NCBI GenBank assembly: GCA_946803715.1 | Contig: CAMPET010000010.1 | Span: 140,915-204,914 of the forward strand | From: Beroe ovata | Taxonomy: Eukaryota > Ctenophora > Nuda > Beroida > Beroidae | Reading direction: 5' to 3' | DNA length: 64,000 nt | Shown: positions 1 through 10,692 of the stretch, one piece after another | Layout: each line of letters opens with the position of its first letter | How positions within the stretch are numbered: position 1 is the first letter of the stretch | Notes under the pieces: model-generated | What the model saw: the letters and a program-made list of their open reading frames with translations, nothing else | Database searches by the model: none | What the model was told of the DNA's origin: nothing | Translations under genes and position numbers: made by a program

Positions 1-542
1 TACAAACCTCTACACTAAACATTCTCTTTTAACTAGTAGATGATTCACAGATCCCAATAGGGCTAAATAATGGGTACTGTAATTATAAACAATGTTTTTC
101 CATTGTGTATAATTAATTCTCTATTATGACTAGAACAATCGATAATTACTCTGCAAATAACATTTGTCTCCTCACCTCTGATCCTCATTGCCTCAATTCC
201 CGAGTTCAGTGTGGCCACGCCAGGTAATAGGTCCAGTTGAAAGCTATTAGGTCAATTAGGACGAAACCCTTCCTCTCCCTTGTCACTTGCTGATACTAAG
301 ACTCACTTAAGATTCTTCCTTCTCTTGTGTCAATCAGAATATCGATATACACTATTTGCTATGTTTACACTTGCAGCATGCCCATGCACCTCTTTATTAT
401 AGATATTGAATGGACATTAAATGTATCACATGTATCAAATTGTGACAAGTGTGGAAGGCAGTATAAAGATCTTGAATCTTGCTCCAAGTAACCCCACGTA
501 CCCTATCCTATAATCCCAATCTGACAACCCAATTCACACCAG
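1..542. other. AT-rich upstream spacer
   Basis: No coding exon is recognisable. The stretch precedes the histidine-phosphatase start and probably holds its promoter and 5' UTR. I see no convincing TATA box or other named element. Confidence 0.4.
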
Positions 543-1970
543 ATGACAGTCAGACGAACCAAGAAATGGCGCATTATTCTCTCAATGACAATACTGCTTG
601 GTCTCTATATGATGTTGACAAAAATGAGGCTCAACGAATACGAAAATCATCCTCAGTGGTCCAATCAAGGAGTCCCTCTGCCCTCCCATCATTTCTCTGG
701 TACACGCACCCCACGTGAACTGTTCAGTGGTGATATATCAACGCATACGTTTATGTGCAAGCCTGAAGCAGTGTTCAGTATTCATCGACACGGAATCAGG
801 AACCTTGCTGATAATTTTCACATCATTGATTTCATTAACAGTGTTATAGAAAAAGTGAAGAATCATGTTCTTAACTCAAATATTGATGATATGGATTGGA
901 TTTCTAATTTTACTCTCAAAACACCACCAAATGGAGACCTAAGAAAAGAGGGGTACTTTGAGATCATGGATCAGGGCAATAACTTCGGTAAAGCATTCCC
1001 GGAACTGTTAGGAGATCCAGCACAAGTGCAAATGTCAACTTGCCCACATAACAGATGCATTTCATCTGGCCTGAGTTTTCTCCATGGAGTTTTCGGAAAC
1101 TCTTACCAAGTTCCAAATGCAGATGCTATCCTTGGCTTTGAAGACCTAAACATCAACATTGGTAATGTTACTGAAATCTGTGGCAGCCTCGGAGCCGTGG
1201 AACCTATGTGCTCTGTTTATAGACCTCTACACTCACCACTTCCAGATTCTAGCCATCTTAAAATGTTCAACTTTGATAGGAGAAGGTTACTAGAGTTTTA
1301 CCACTATTGTACAGAGTGTGAATTAAATAAGAAGAACTACTTGGTAACTGGGCGACATGATGTTCTAGACCAATTCACTAAGGATCCCAAGTTTGTTCAC
1401 TTGTTGAGGACAGTCGGAGATAGACTTGGCTTACCACTGGTTTATGAAGATCTGATGGTGATGCACATCCTATGTTCTATGGAGGTGACTCTCCCACACA
1501 TTGTTCCTGGTAGTCAATTCTGTACACTTTTCAGATCAGATGAACTTGATGATCTGGGATTTTTCATTGATTTGTTGTTGTATGCAAGCAAATCAACCCC
1601 TGCTAGGGTTAAGTCTGGTTGTGTCATAATGCAGGAAGCTCTGAGGACTCTGAGACAGAAAGAGGTTTCATTTTCTTTCACGCATTTTCAAACGATGTTG
1701 CCTTTCACTGAAAACATGGGTGTCATTGCAAGACCTCTCACAGCATGGAAAGATAGTCGGGAAATTGATGATTTCTATGGAGATTTGTTTGGGTATGGAT
1801 CTTCATTCACTATGGTAGCACTGCAGGATGACTGCAGCACTTCCAAAGGAACCACTGTTCAGACTTTCCTCAATGAAAGAGTTATTGAAATTCCGGGCTG
1901 TGGTAGCCCTTGCACTTTGCAGAGACTAGAACAGATGTTCCCAGAAAGTGAATGTCCTTATAGGGAGTAA
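543..1970 (+). CDS. Histidine acid phosphatase, MINPP-like, probable type II membrane protein
   Basis: Single-exon ORF of 475 aa. Residues about 10-26 form one hydrophobic segment after a basic N-terminus, which fits a signal anchor or uncleaved signal peptide. The clade-2 histidine phosphatase signature RHGIR lies at residues 82-86, preceded by VFSIH. Its histidine is the one phosphorylated in this family. The C-terminal half resembles multiple inositol polyphosphate phosphatase (MINPP1), with a Cys-rich middle and a segment FTHFQTMLPF at about 379-388. In MINPP1 that position carries the His-Ala-Glu proton-donor motif, but here it reads His-Phe-Gln. Family members remove phosphates from inositol polyphosphates in the ER or outside the cell. 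With the acid residue replaced, activity may be weak, altered or lost. No KDEL-type C-terminus is present (it ends CPYRE). The family call is firm; the exact substrate is not. Confidence 0.8.
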   Translation: MTVRRTKKWRIILSMTILLGLYMMLTKMRLNEYENHPQWSNQGVPLPSHHFSGTRTPRELFSGDISTHTFMCKPEAVFSIHRHGIRNLADNFHIIDFINSVIEKVKNHVLNSNIDDMDWISNFTLKTPPNGDLRKEGYFEIMDQGNNFGKAFPELLGDPAQVQMSTCPHNRCISSGLSFLHGVFGNSYQVPNADAILGFEDLNINIGNVTEICGSLGAVEPMCSVYRPLHSPLPDSSHLKMFNFDRRRLLEFYHYCTECELNKKNYLVTGRHDVLDQFTKDPKFVHLLRTVGDRLGLPLVYEDLMVMHILCSMEVTLPHIVPGSQFCTLFRSDELDDLGFFIDLLLYASKSTPARVKSGCVIMQEALRTLRQKEVSFSFTHFQTMLPFTENMGVIARPLTAWKDSREIDDFYGDLFGYGSSFTMVALQDDCSTSKGTTVQTFLNERVIEIPGCGSPCTLQRLEQMFPESECPYRE

Positions 1971-2339
1971 TGATATATTTTTTTCCACCCAGCCTGGCCG
2001 CGAAGCGGCCTAAAAAGGCATAAGGTGGTTAGGAATTTGGAGATTTTGGTGAAGATAGTGGAGTTGGTAGGATGGTCATATGCGGACTGCGGTGGTCCCT
2101 CCTTTATAAAACATGCGGGTTGGAGCTATTTACGAGTTAATTATAAATGGTTTTGTGCGCGCGCGACCATGCATATTACACTGAATGCTTGGCAGTAGTC
2201 AGCTTTTCTTGATAATTTAAATTAGGCGGATTATAAAAGCACAAAATGCGCATTATCCATCTTTTCTGACATCGCGAGTTAAGTTTTGTTTCACGAATTT
2301 TCGAGAAAATTATTGTTTGAAGGTTTACAACTACAAGTT
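1971..2339. other. Spacer with a short GC hairpin
   Basis: No gene is seen. A perfect hairpin, ggccgcgaagcggcc, sits at 1996-2010. The same gccgcgaagcggc palindrome occurs inside the MITE family found elsewhere in this window, so this may be a remnant of one. Confidence 0.35.
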
Positions 2340-2489
2340 ATGAAGTACTGTTTGTTATTACTTTTACTTTTCATCTTGGGTTCGTCCACCGACCTTGCGC
2401 CTGATAATCTCACTTTTACTAAATATAACAATTGTAAGGACGAACTCAAAGTTTTGTCCTTTACCTTATTTGAACGACTTGTTAACTAA
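2340..2489 (+). CDS. Possible small secreted peptide or first coding exon
   Basis: An ATG at 2340 opens a 49-residue frame. It begins MKYCLLLLLLFILGSS, which is a good signal peptide, and ends at a TAA at 2487. The rest is short, with one further Cys in a NNCKDE context, and matches no family I know. A GTAAGG at about 2436 could be a splice donor, making this the first exon of a longer secreted protein whose other exons I could not find. It may also be chance. Confidence 0.2.
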   Translation: MKYCLLLLLLFILGSSTDLAPDNLTFTKYNNCKDELKVLSFTLFERLVN

Positions 2490-3036
2490 ATGACCAATTT
2501 TATGAAATGCGGGGCGTCGTAGATTGGCTGTTGAAATAAGGCAAAAAGATCGTGCAATTGGCAATGCAGCCCAATTACAAATTAGCCAGACCTTAGAATT
2601 TAAATTTTAACCTGATTGCTTTTACAGGCTGGGAGGAAATATAACGCCCGCCTGTCGGGAATAACGGGCGTAATTCTTGTTATCAAAGATAACTGGATAA
2701 TATAAACAGAGGGTCCTAATGAATCTGTGGGATCATTGTGCAGAAAAGTTGAGGACTCGTGGCCCAGATCAAGGAGAAGATCAGAAGTAAACTGGGAACA
2801 CGCCACTCCATCACAAATGGGAATGTTTGCAGCCAATTCGTCGTCAAAATCCAGGGCCACAGCCCCATCCCTTACCTCAACGCCCAACCCACAGGGCCCT
2901 TCCCACACTGGAAGGATAAATAAACTTTTTTCCTGTGCAAAGCATGTATATCAACATTTGGCAATTGGGGTGTTTGAGTGATCGTGACCAGTTTGTGTTT
3001 TTGATTGTGAGCGCTGCATGTTTTTAGAGACTTCAT
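2490..3036. other. Spacer, no recognised gene
   Basis: Both strands carry 80-100-codon open frames between 2600 and 2980, but neither looks like a known family and they overlap each other. I treat the stretch as non-coding. Confidence 0.3.
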
Positions 3037-3044
3037 CAGTAGCA

Positions 3045-3176
3045 TTGTCTGGCGATGCTAGACCGCTGATGCAAGCCGCGAAGCAGCTTGCATCAGCAAG
3101 GAGAATAAGTCTGAGAATAAGTTTGCGCTGCACGCACTAAACGAAATTCTCAACAGGGTCTATCATCGATCGACAA
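3045..3176 (+). mobile_element. MITE, full copy with exact 8-bp target duplication
   Basis: A 132-bp element starts TTGTCTGGCGATG and ends CATCGATCGACAA. The ends are imperfect inverted repeats (TTGTC...CGATG). It is flanked by the exact direct repeat CAGTAGCA at 3037-3044 and 3177-3184. An internal palindrome reads aagccgcgaagcagctt. It has no coding capacity. The 8-bp duplication suggests mobilisation by a hAT- or P-like transposase, but the termini do not decide between them. Confidence 0.85.
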
Positions 3177-3940
3177 CAGTAGCAATGGGGCTTCTGAGCA
3201 CCAGAACACATACCCTGAATTGACATTTGCATTTCTTTGTGCTTATTTTAAAGCTTCAATACTGAAATATGTCTCTGCCAATCTGCCATATACAAAATTG
3301 TTTTGATTGCATGTCGATGATATAGATAGACAGCCTCTGTCGTGCAATGCCAGACCGTTGATGCATACAATCTATATTATAATTTGGTTGTTTGTTTGTG
3401 TTTATTTATGTACGTCCGTCACGAAATGCACGTGCTGAGTTTGAAGTTAAAGTGCGCGTTGCCATGGATACGTGCTACTACTGTAATAATAGTGAACTGG
3501 GTGGCCGGTGCTCATTTTCGGTGATACTGCTTTGATTACGTTTTAGTTTTTGTTGCAATGGGATAAATGCAAGTATGTTCTGATTCGAGCAGCGGTCAAA
3601 TTTCTTTTGAGTTGACAGTTGTTGCTTCTGCTCTGCAGTTATTCTTTTCGACTCACGTAAAATACGATGTTATTTTCAAAGACAATACACTACGAAAATT
3701 GAAACGATTAACGAAAGTCAGACAACCGGGCAAGCACCATTATCTGTGCTTCTTCGAAGAAATGGCCGAATTGTGACTAAGTGCTCCTTCATAAAATCAT
3801 TTTTTAAATAGGTTAGTACGTTGGATTTGATCATAGGTCATGTTTTGCTGTCGTATCTAAAGTAACGTACTGTTGTCTAATTTCCAATGGGTAGTGTATC
3901 ACGTCCACTTGCCGGGTTTTCTAGTATTACAATAAGTCAT

Positions 3941-4012
3941 AGAATAAGTTGCGCGCGACGAAATTCTCGAATCTCGACACTCGACAGGGCCTATCATATC
4001 ATCGATCGACAA
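3941..4012 (+). mobile_element. 3' half of the same MITE family
   Basis: The sequence matches the right half of the family, from gaataagttgcgcgcg through cgaaattctcg to the terminal catcgatcgacaa. It carries a short internal duplication (ctcga atctcgacactcga). The left half is missing or unrecognisable. Another degenerate fragment may lie near 3309-3365 (gtcgatgatatagatagac, then tgccagaccgttgatgc). Confidence 0.55.
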
Positions 4013-4164
4013 ATAAACCTTGGTTTCGCATGCACCGCATGCGCGCGCAGTGTGCAAATTGCTTCCATATATTCACATTTTCCTTGTAAATGTATCAATT
4101 ATCAAATTAATCAATATTATCATAGTCATATTTATATTGTTACTTATGTTGTAAAAGTGGTTAT

Positions 4165-4290
4165 TTGTCGGGCGATGCAATGCCAGACCGCTGATGCAAG
4201 CCGCGAAGCGGCTTGCGTCAGAGAATAAGTTAGCGCCGCGCGCGCGAAACGAAATTCTCGACAGGGTCTATCTATATCATCGATCGACAA
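4165..4290 (+). mobile_element. MITE, full copy with exact 8-bp target duplication
   Basis: A 126-bp copy starts TTGTCGGGCGATG and ends CATCGATCGACAA. It is flanked by exact GTGGTTAT repeats at 4157-4164 and 4291-4298. The central hairpin aagccgcgaagcggctt is perfect here, so this is one of the better-preserved copies. Confidence 0.88.
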
Positions 4291-4923
4291 GTGGTTATGT
4301 GAAAAAGTGAAGCCTGTTATAGATTTTTGCTGGCTGACCTCGCCTTCGATCAAAATGGAGGCGCTCAACTATGAACTATAAGTTATTCATCACACAAACA
4401 TATTATGTCTTTGTCTCCTTACAATTAACTTAATATCTCGCTGTATAGTACTACATGGTTGAAAAAGGATAAGTTTGAAGTTATGATATGAATGTTTTTT
4501 AACTTCCTCTTCTTCTACACTTTGCCCAACCATGGAGTTACTCTCTAATCAGAGTTCTTGTTGCTGTCTGGCTGCAGGCGGCTATGTATTATGTTTATGT
4601 ATCATGTTTATGTCTACATTGCTTTAGTGGAACAGGAATAACTTTTCTTGAAGTATACATTTTTCTCTCATGTAGGTATCTCAGGATTTTACAATTGAAC
4701 GACCTGGGTCTTTTATGAAAATTGGTTAAGGTCACAAAACTAACTTTAAAAATTTATTTTCAATTCAATTTGACTCAATTCAAGTCAAAATTTAATTGCA
4801 AATTTACATCACACTTTGGGCTAAAGTAAATAATTGGACTTAAGTTAGTTTCGGAAAGGAGCCCCTGACATCTATTTTGATTGATCAGACTGAAAGGTTA
4901 ACCCACTTTTGCTTACTTGAAGG

Positions 4924-7900
4924 ATGCCTGAAAGCTACCCAACAGTTCAATTCTTGGAGGATAAGGCTAATGAGATCAGAGTGCTTTCTATTGAGTGCAC
5001 TAATGCAAGCAAATCTGGGTGAGTTGCTAACCAATCAATATATTCATGAATTTACATTTTAATGAGAGATATGAATTGTATCAATGTTTGAGATGATTTA
5101 ATGATGTCATGATAAGTGAATGAAACTAAAGAGACAAGATGTAGAGAGATTGATCATAAATTGAGCCTTAAACACCCCACTAATCATCTGACAGTTTAGG
5201 AATTAAAACCTATTTAAGCTTAAACTCCATCTTCAGGATCTCAGTGGTCTCCTGGAGTTAACTAGTATTTGATTCCTATCCTGAATTAAATATATTCTTC
5301 AGGCATCCCACATCATGTATGTCTGCAGCAGAAGTGTTGTCTGTTCTCTTCTTTCATGAGATGAGATACAGCAATGAGTTTCCCCGTGATCCATCCAGTG
5401 ATAGATTCATTTTATCAAAGGTTAATAACTTGATGTTTCAGACAAAATAAACTGATGAGATTGAATACTCTGATAGTTGAACTGTTCTTTTTGATGCATT
5501 TTGACTCATAAAGTTTTGTTTGTTGAACTACGCAAGTGACATTATAATCCACATTGAAAATTTTCAGGGCCATGCTGCTCCTGGCCTTTACTCTGCTTGG
5601 TGTGCCGCAAATCTGTTTCCAAAAGAAGAGCTCATGAAACTGAGACAGTTTGGACATGACTTGGAGGGTCACCCTACCCCCAGACTCAACTTTATTGATG
5701 CTGCCACTGGCTCCTTGGGACAAGGCCTCAGTGTCGCAGCCGGCATGGCATACATTGGGAAATACATTGATAATGCAAGGTTATTGAATCCTTTCAGATC
5801 AGAGCTGAAAGTGATTGAGTTGACTCAAATATCCTACTGATTATGGAGATCAATTTCAATATGACATGATGAATTTTCCCGAAATATCAGACAATGCCGT
5901 TGAATTTGATGGAAATAACATGTCATTTTATACCTCAGTTACCGCACTTACTGTATGATGGGCGATGGCGAAAGTGCAGAAGGAAGCATCTGGGAAGCCT
6001 TGTCTTTTGCATCATACTACAAACTGGACAACCTTGTCGCAATATTCGACATTAACAGGCTAGGACAGAGTGAGGCTGCTGCACTTCAACATGATATTGA
6101 TACCTACAGAAGAAGAGTTGAAGCATTTGGGTAATTTTTACTAGGTGTTGTCTTACTACTCGGTATCTTGATTTACTATTCAATCTGTCATCCCTTTGAT
6201 AGGGCTCTTCCTGACTCACGTACACAAACAGGTTCTACACTATTGTGGTTGATGGACACAGTGTGCCTGACGTATTGGAAGCTTTTAAAACTGCAAAGAA
6301 TGTGAAAGGCAAGCCCACTGCTCTCATTTGTAAAACATACAAGGGACATGGCGGTTCTGCTGTTGCGGACAAGCTTGATTTCCATGGTAAATATTAGAAA
6401 TGAGCTGTTACCTACAACAGTTAGTTGATACCCATAGTTGTGTAGGAGGTTTATAATATACATTATACATGTACCTCATCCCTGTTATAATTCACACAAG
6501 TGTACATCAGGTAAAGCTCTCATCTCCTGCAATCCTTCCCCAAACGTGGCCCAAGGGGTCCTTGCCGAAGTGAAGGCTCGGATGCATGGCGCCAAATCTA
6601 TTCCCAGACCAGCGATTGTGCACGATGCTCCTCAACTGAGCAAGAAGCCGGTGCACTTTACCTCGCCTCTCGAGTACAAGAAGGGTGAGTGGAGAACAAA
6701 TTACTATGACAGCTGGGCGCCAGCCAGTCTAAGCTAGCATGACAACTGCTTCTGACATGTCCTCTTCTGACATGTCCCCTAATGTCCCACTTATTCTAGG
6801 GTCAATGATTGCTACCCGTCTGGCATACGGTGAGGCTCTAGTAAAACTGGGCGAAGCTTCAGATAGGGTGGTGGTCCTGGATGCCGATACCAAAAACTCC
6901 ACATTCTCTCTTAAATTCAAAAACAAGTGAGTGACTGGTATGTGTGCATCTGGACCGAAAACGGATGGACTGAAAATGATGCCCACTTCAGCATGTAATT
7001 GAAACGCGCATTTTAGATGGAAATTGAAATAGTGTACTTTCATTGTCATTGCGTTTTTTATCGGTCCAGTTTTCGGTCCAGGTGCACATATACGTGGAAG
7101 GTGGATGTTGTGATAAATTATTGTGACCGTATTAGGCGGTATATGTTGAGTAACAGTTGAGTTATGAAGATACAAGGTGAGGTGTGGTCCCAATGTCAAA
7201 TACTGCTATCACCTGAGACGGTTGCAATGTCATGACAACTGTGAAATCACCATAGTAGCAACATAGCAGCAGCATAGCAGCAGCATAGCAACAGTATCCA
7301 TGGCAACCCCTCAGATTCCCGGAGCGGTTTATCGAATGTTTTATCGCCGAACAGAACATGGTCGGAGTTGGGGTTGGCTGTGGTGCACGTGCTCGAACCA
7401 TACCATTCTGTTCCACGTTCGCCACTTTCTTCACCCGGGCCATGGACCAGATTAGAATGGCTGCTGTATCCCAGTCCAATCTTAACATGGCGGGATCTCA
7501 CTGCGGCGTTAGTATCGGAGAGGATGGACCGAGTCAGATGGCGCTGGAGGACATAGCGGCATTCCGGGCTATCCCGAACCTGGTCTACTTCTACCCATCT
7601 GATGCTGTCTCTACTTGTCGAGCAGTTGAACTGGCGGGTAATTACAACGACATGTGCTTCATCAGAACATCACGGCCCAACACTGAGGTTATCTACGATA
7701 ATGACGAGAAGTTCGAGATTGGCAAAGCAAAGGTTTGTTGTGAAATATGATTGGGATATTGCAAATAATGCTGTAATTCATTCCACTTCCCAATCATCAG
7801 ACCCTTCTATTTAACCACACCCCAATCTTCCCCTTGTTCAGATAGTGAAACAGTCATCCTCTGACAAAGTACTGGTGATTGGAGCTGCGATCACTCTTGA

Positions 7901-10692
7901 CTCTGCCCTTAAAGCTTACAACTCTTTGGCTGCAAAAGGTGTGTAAAGGGAAGTTAGAATAGTAGCTATGCTGTTAAATATGTCCAAAATTGGCTCTGGA
8001 TACGGCGTATGTGATATTTTTCTGAAATACGAATATGAATGAGGAAATCGGAATACGTGGAATTTCGGTAACAAATACGTTTGCGTATGCATATTGAATA
8101 CGTTTGCTAGCTACGCTGGGTATCGAGCAGTATTGAATAGTAGTATAAAATCCCTGGTCGAGAAGCTAGCCGACACAGTGTTACACTATCAATGTTACAT
8201 TGTGTGTGTGTTACACTATCAATGTTTCATTGCGTGTGTGGGTGAGTGGCTTAGTGGTGGGTGAGTGGCTTAGTGATATGGACATTGGACTTTCGATCGA
8301 GAGATCGTGAGTTCGAGTCCCGGCCACCGCACCACTCAGCTAAGGGTCAGAGATTTAACTCAAGCCTATGCAGCCCAACGGTTCACTCAGCCGAGCGTAC
8401 AGGAAACTGTGCGGGAGGGTTAAATGAGGAGCTGCCCATTGCAGCGAAGTCTCGGGCGAATAAAGTATGGATTACATTTCCTTAACCGTCACTGGCTTGA
8501 TAACTTGAATCCTTCGATTCCTGTCATTGGCTGTACAGCTGTTGGAATAGAAGTAAAAAACTCTACTAAATAAAAAAAATATGTTACATTGCGTGTGTGT
8601 TACACTATCAATGTTACACACTATCAATGTTACATTTAGTGTCTTACACAACCTATTGATGTTACATTGTGTGACGAGTGTGTTACACTATCAATGTTAC
8701 CTTATCAATGTGTGTGTGTCTGTGTGTGTGTGGTGTNCAATCATCAGACCCTTCTATTTAACCACACCCCAATCTTCTCCTTGTTCAGATAGTGAAACAG
8801 TCATCCTCTGACAAAGTACTGGTGATTGGAGCTGCGATTACTCTCGACTCAGCCCTAAAAGCTTACAACTCTTTGGCTGCAAAAGGTGTGTAGAGGGAAG
8901 TTAGAATAGGAGCTATTCTAATACATACTATGAAGATCATCCTCCCCCCAACACAATGTCTGTCCCCACTAATGATCTCTTATCCTTACCACAGATTAGT
9001 GAGGAAGACAGTGAACTAGTATTTGGATAAATTGTCAAATTGACCCTCCCACATAATCTAATATTCCGATTGTTGGTCACTCTATAATAACATACGGGTG
9101 AAATGCTGCTGGTCAGTATAACAGACGTCTTCTTTCCCCACTTCCCAGATATTGGTAATCAATCGGGGGGATATTTCATGATAGTAAACCAAAATAATAA
9201 TCAGGGCGAATTCTTCCAATTGTCTACGATATCCGATATTCCTATCTCGTTCATTAGCCGATAATTCCTTGGGGTAGCATGTCAGAAAGTCACACACAAC
9301 GAACAGATTATTATTGTTCCGGGATATAAATCTATGTAAAATATGAATATATAATGATTATTGTCAGAAACAAAAATCTTCAAATAATATAATGCTATCA
9401 TTTAATGCTTCAATGCTATTGGTTGGACTGCATCATGGACAAAGAATCACTGTTCTCTTCTTTAATGCTCCTAATTATCAATTTGCTATCGATTATCCTA
9501 CACAATTGTGCTTGCATTTTACCATAGTAGCACCTGAATTATCCCATATCGAAACGGAGCAATGGCCAATGACCCACAGTTAATTAATGCTAATTAACCT
9601 CAATTTACTAGCGACCCATGATGCTCACACGCAGCCCGAACCTATCTTGGAACCTATCTGTATAGGGTAATCAATTTCCTGTCCGATATTTGGATCTAAT
9701 TGTGATGTCCAGTAGATGGATTGTGAGCTTCTACCCTCCATCAAAATTACATTCTTCGACTGAATGAGCAACCCATCATATTGCAATATGCATTATACAT
9801 ACCTATTGCATATCATTTATATACCTTTTCTATATCAACTCGATTGACGATTCCCCATGCACATTTTGCCAAATTTCCTAATCAGATCCCAATGAGATCC
9901 TAATTAGTAATTACGTCTCCACTCCTCAGGCATCCACATCCGAGTGATGGATCCATTCACAATCAAGCCTCTTGACGAGCACGCCATACTGGAACACGTA
10001 GCTGCGTGCGGTGGACGCGTGATTACTGTAGAGGACCACTACGCAGAGGGTAAGTGTATGTGTGGGGGGGGGAAAAGTCTAAAATTAGACTTGCCCCCCC
10101 CCTGTGTGATCAGTGTGATCTGTGTGATCACGCGTGTTGACAATTTTCTATTAGTCCCTAAAATTATCTCATTCTAGAAAATTCACCATCAGTACCAATC
10201 TCGTCTCACTTCGAACAAACAGCCGTGTAATATGTACGTGATGCACTTTGCACAATACACATGTTGCACAATGCAGTGAGTAACGTGATACTAGGATAAG
10301 GCCCGAGTCATTCATTATCATAGCGCGAAAATGCTTACAAACAGTATACGCCATACGGATGTTCAACTTCCATTTTAATTCACGACCCACCTGTTCCTAT
10401 AATATCGAATTTTTCATCCTACAAAACCTAAGTAATAATATAAATTAAGTAATAATATAAATTCCTGTAGTATTATAGAACAGTCGAACGATATCCTTGA
10501 TCCTGTTTTCTCGCAGGTGGAATAGGGGAAGCTGTTGCTGGAGTTCTATCGACTCAAGCTGACTTCACTGTCCATCACAAGATCCTCGCGGTACGAGAAA
10601 TACCGAGATCGGGACCCCCGGCGGTCCTTGTCGATCATTACGGTATATCCGGTCCTAAAGTGGAAGCTGCCGTTCACGAGTTACTCAAGTAG
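4924..10692 (+). CDS. TKT: Transketolase, complete 11-exon gene
   Basis: Thiamine-diphosphate enzyme of the non-oxidative pentose phosphate pathway, moving two-carbon ketol units between sugar phosphates in the cytosol. Exons: 4924-5018, 5303-5420, 5568-5779, 5939-6130, 6232-6386, 6511-6684, 6800-6926, 7315-7732, 7842-7938, 9930-10049, 10517-10692. All phases agree and give 627 aa, close to animal transketolases (~623). Visible landmarks are SGHPTS at the first junction, LSKGHAAP, the ThDP-binding GDG at 150-152 with Asn 181 in FDINRLGQ, the catalytic Glu 370 in [38 protein letters not shown] and DPFTIKPLD. The ATG at 4924 gives the usual short N-terminus before FLEDKAN. Intron 9 holds a second copy of exon 9 (8789-8885), a SINE and a minisatellite. 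The fold, length and active-site residues indicate an intact enzyme. Confidence 0.97.
8179..8737. repeat. Minisatellite in transketolase intron 9
   Basis: Irregular repeats of about 30 bp built on gttacactatcaatgtta followed by cattgtgtgtgt. The array is interrupted by a SINE at 8241-8580 and ends in a TG tract just before the N at 8738. Confidence 0.75.
8241..8580 (+). mobile_element. tRNA-derived SINE
   Basis: The head is tRNA-like. An A-box-like ggtgagtggcttagtg is partly duplicated at the 5' end, and a B box, gagttcgagtcccggcc, lies about 50 bp downstream, followed by cacc. About 240 bp of unrelated body follow and end in an A-rich tail (aaataaaaaaaat). A 19-bp target duplication with one mismatch, atgttacattgcgtgtgtg, flanks it at 8222-8240 and 8581-8599. 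The T-stem pairs poorly, so this is not a working tRNA gene. Established SINE structure supports the call; the family name is unknown to me. Confidence 0.8.
8739..8885 (+). pseudogene. Second copy of transketolase exon 9 with its acceptor
   Basis: From 8739 the sequence repeats 7790-7938 almost exactly: polypyrimidine tract, acceptor and the 97-nt exon (8789-8885). The four exon differences (ATC/ATT, CTT/CTC, TCT/TCA, CTT/CTA) are all synonymous. Since 97 is not a multiple of three, both copies cannot be spliced together in frame. The copy begins directly after a single N, so an allele retained by the assembler is the simplest reading. A real tandem exon duplication is the alternative. Confidence 0.8.

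Noticed and set aside
2600-2981. Overlapping 84-102 codon frames on both strands
   Set aside because: No family similarity, and the frames exclude each other; one uses only a long antisense reading.
8261-8333. tRNA gene
   Set aside because: The cloverleaf is incomplete, the T-stem mispairs, and the segment continues into a SINE body with an A-rich tail and target duplications.
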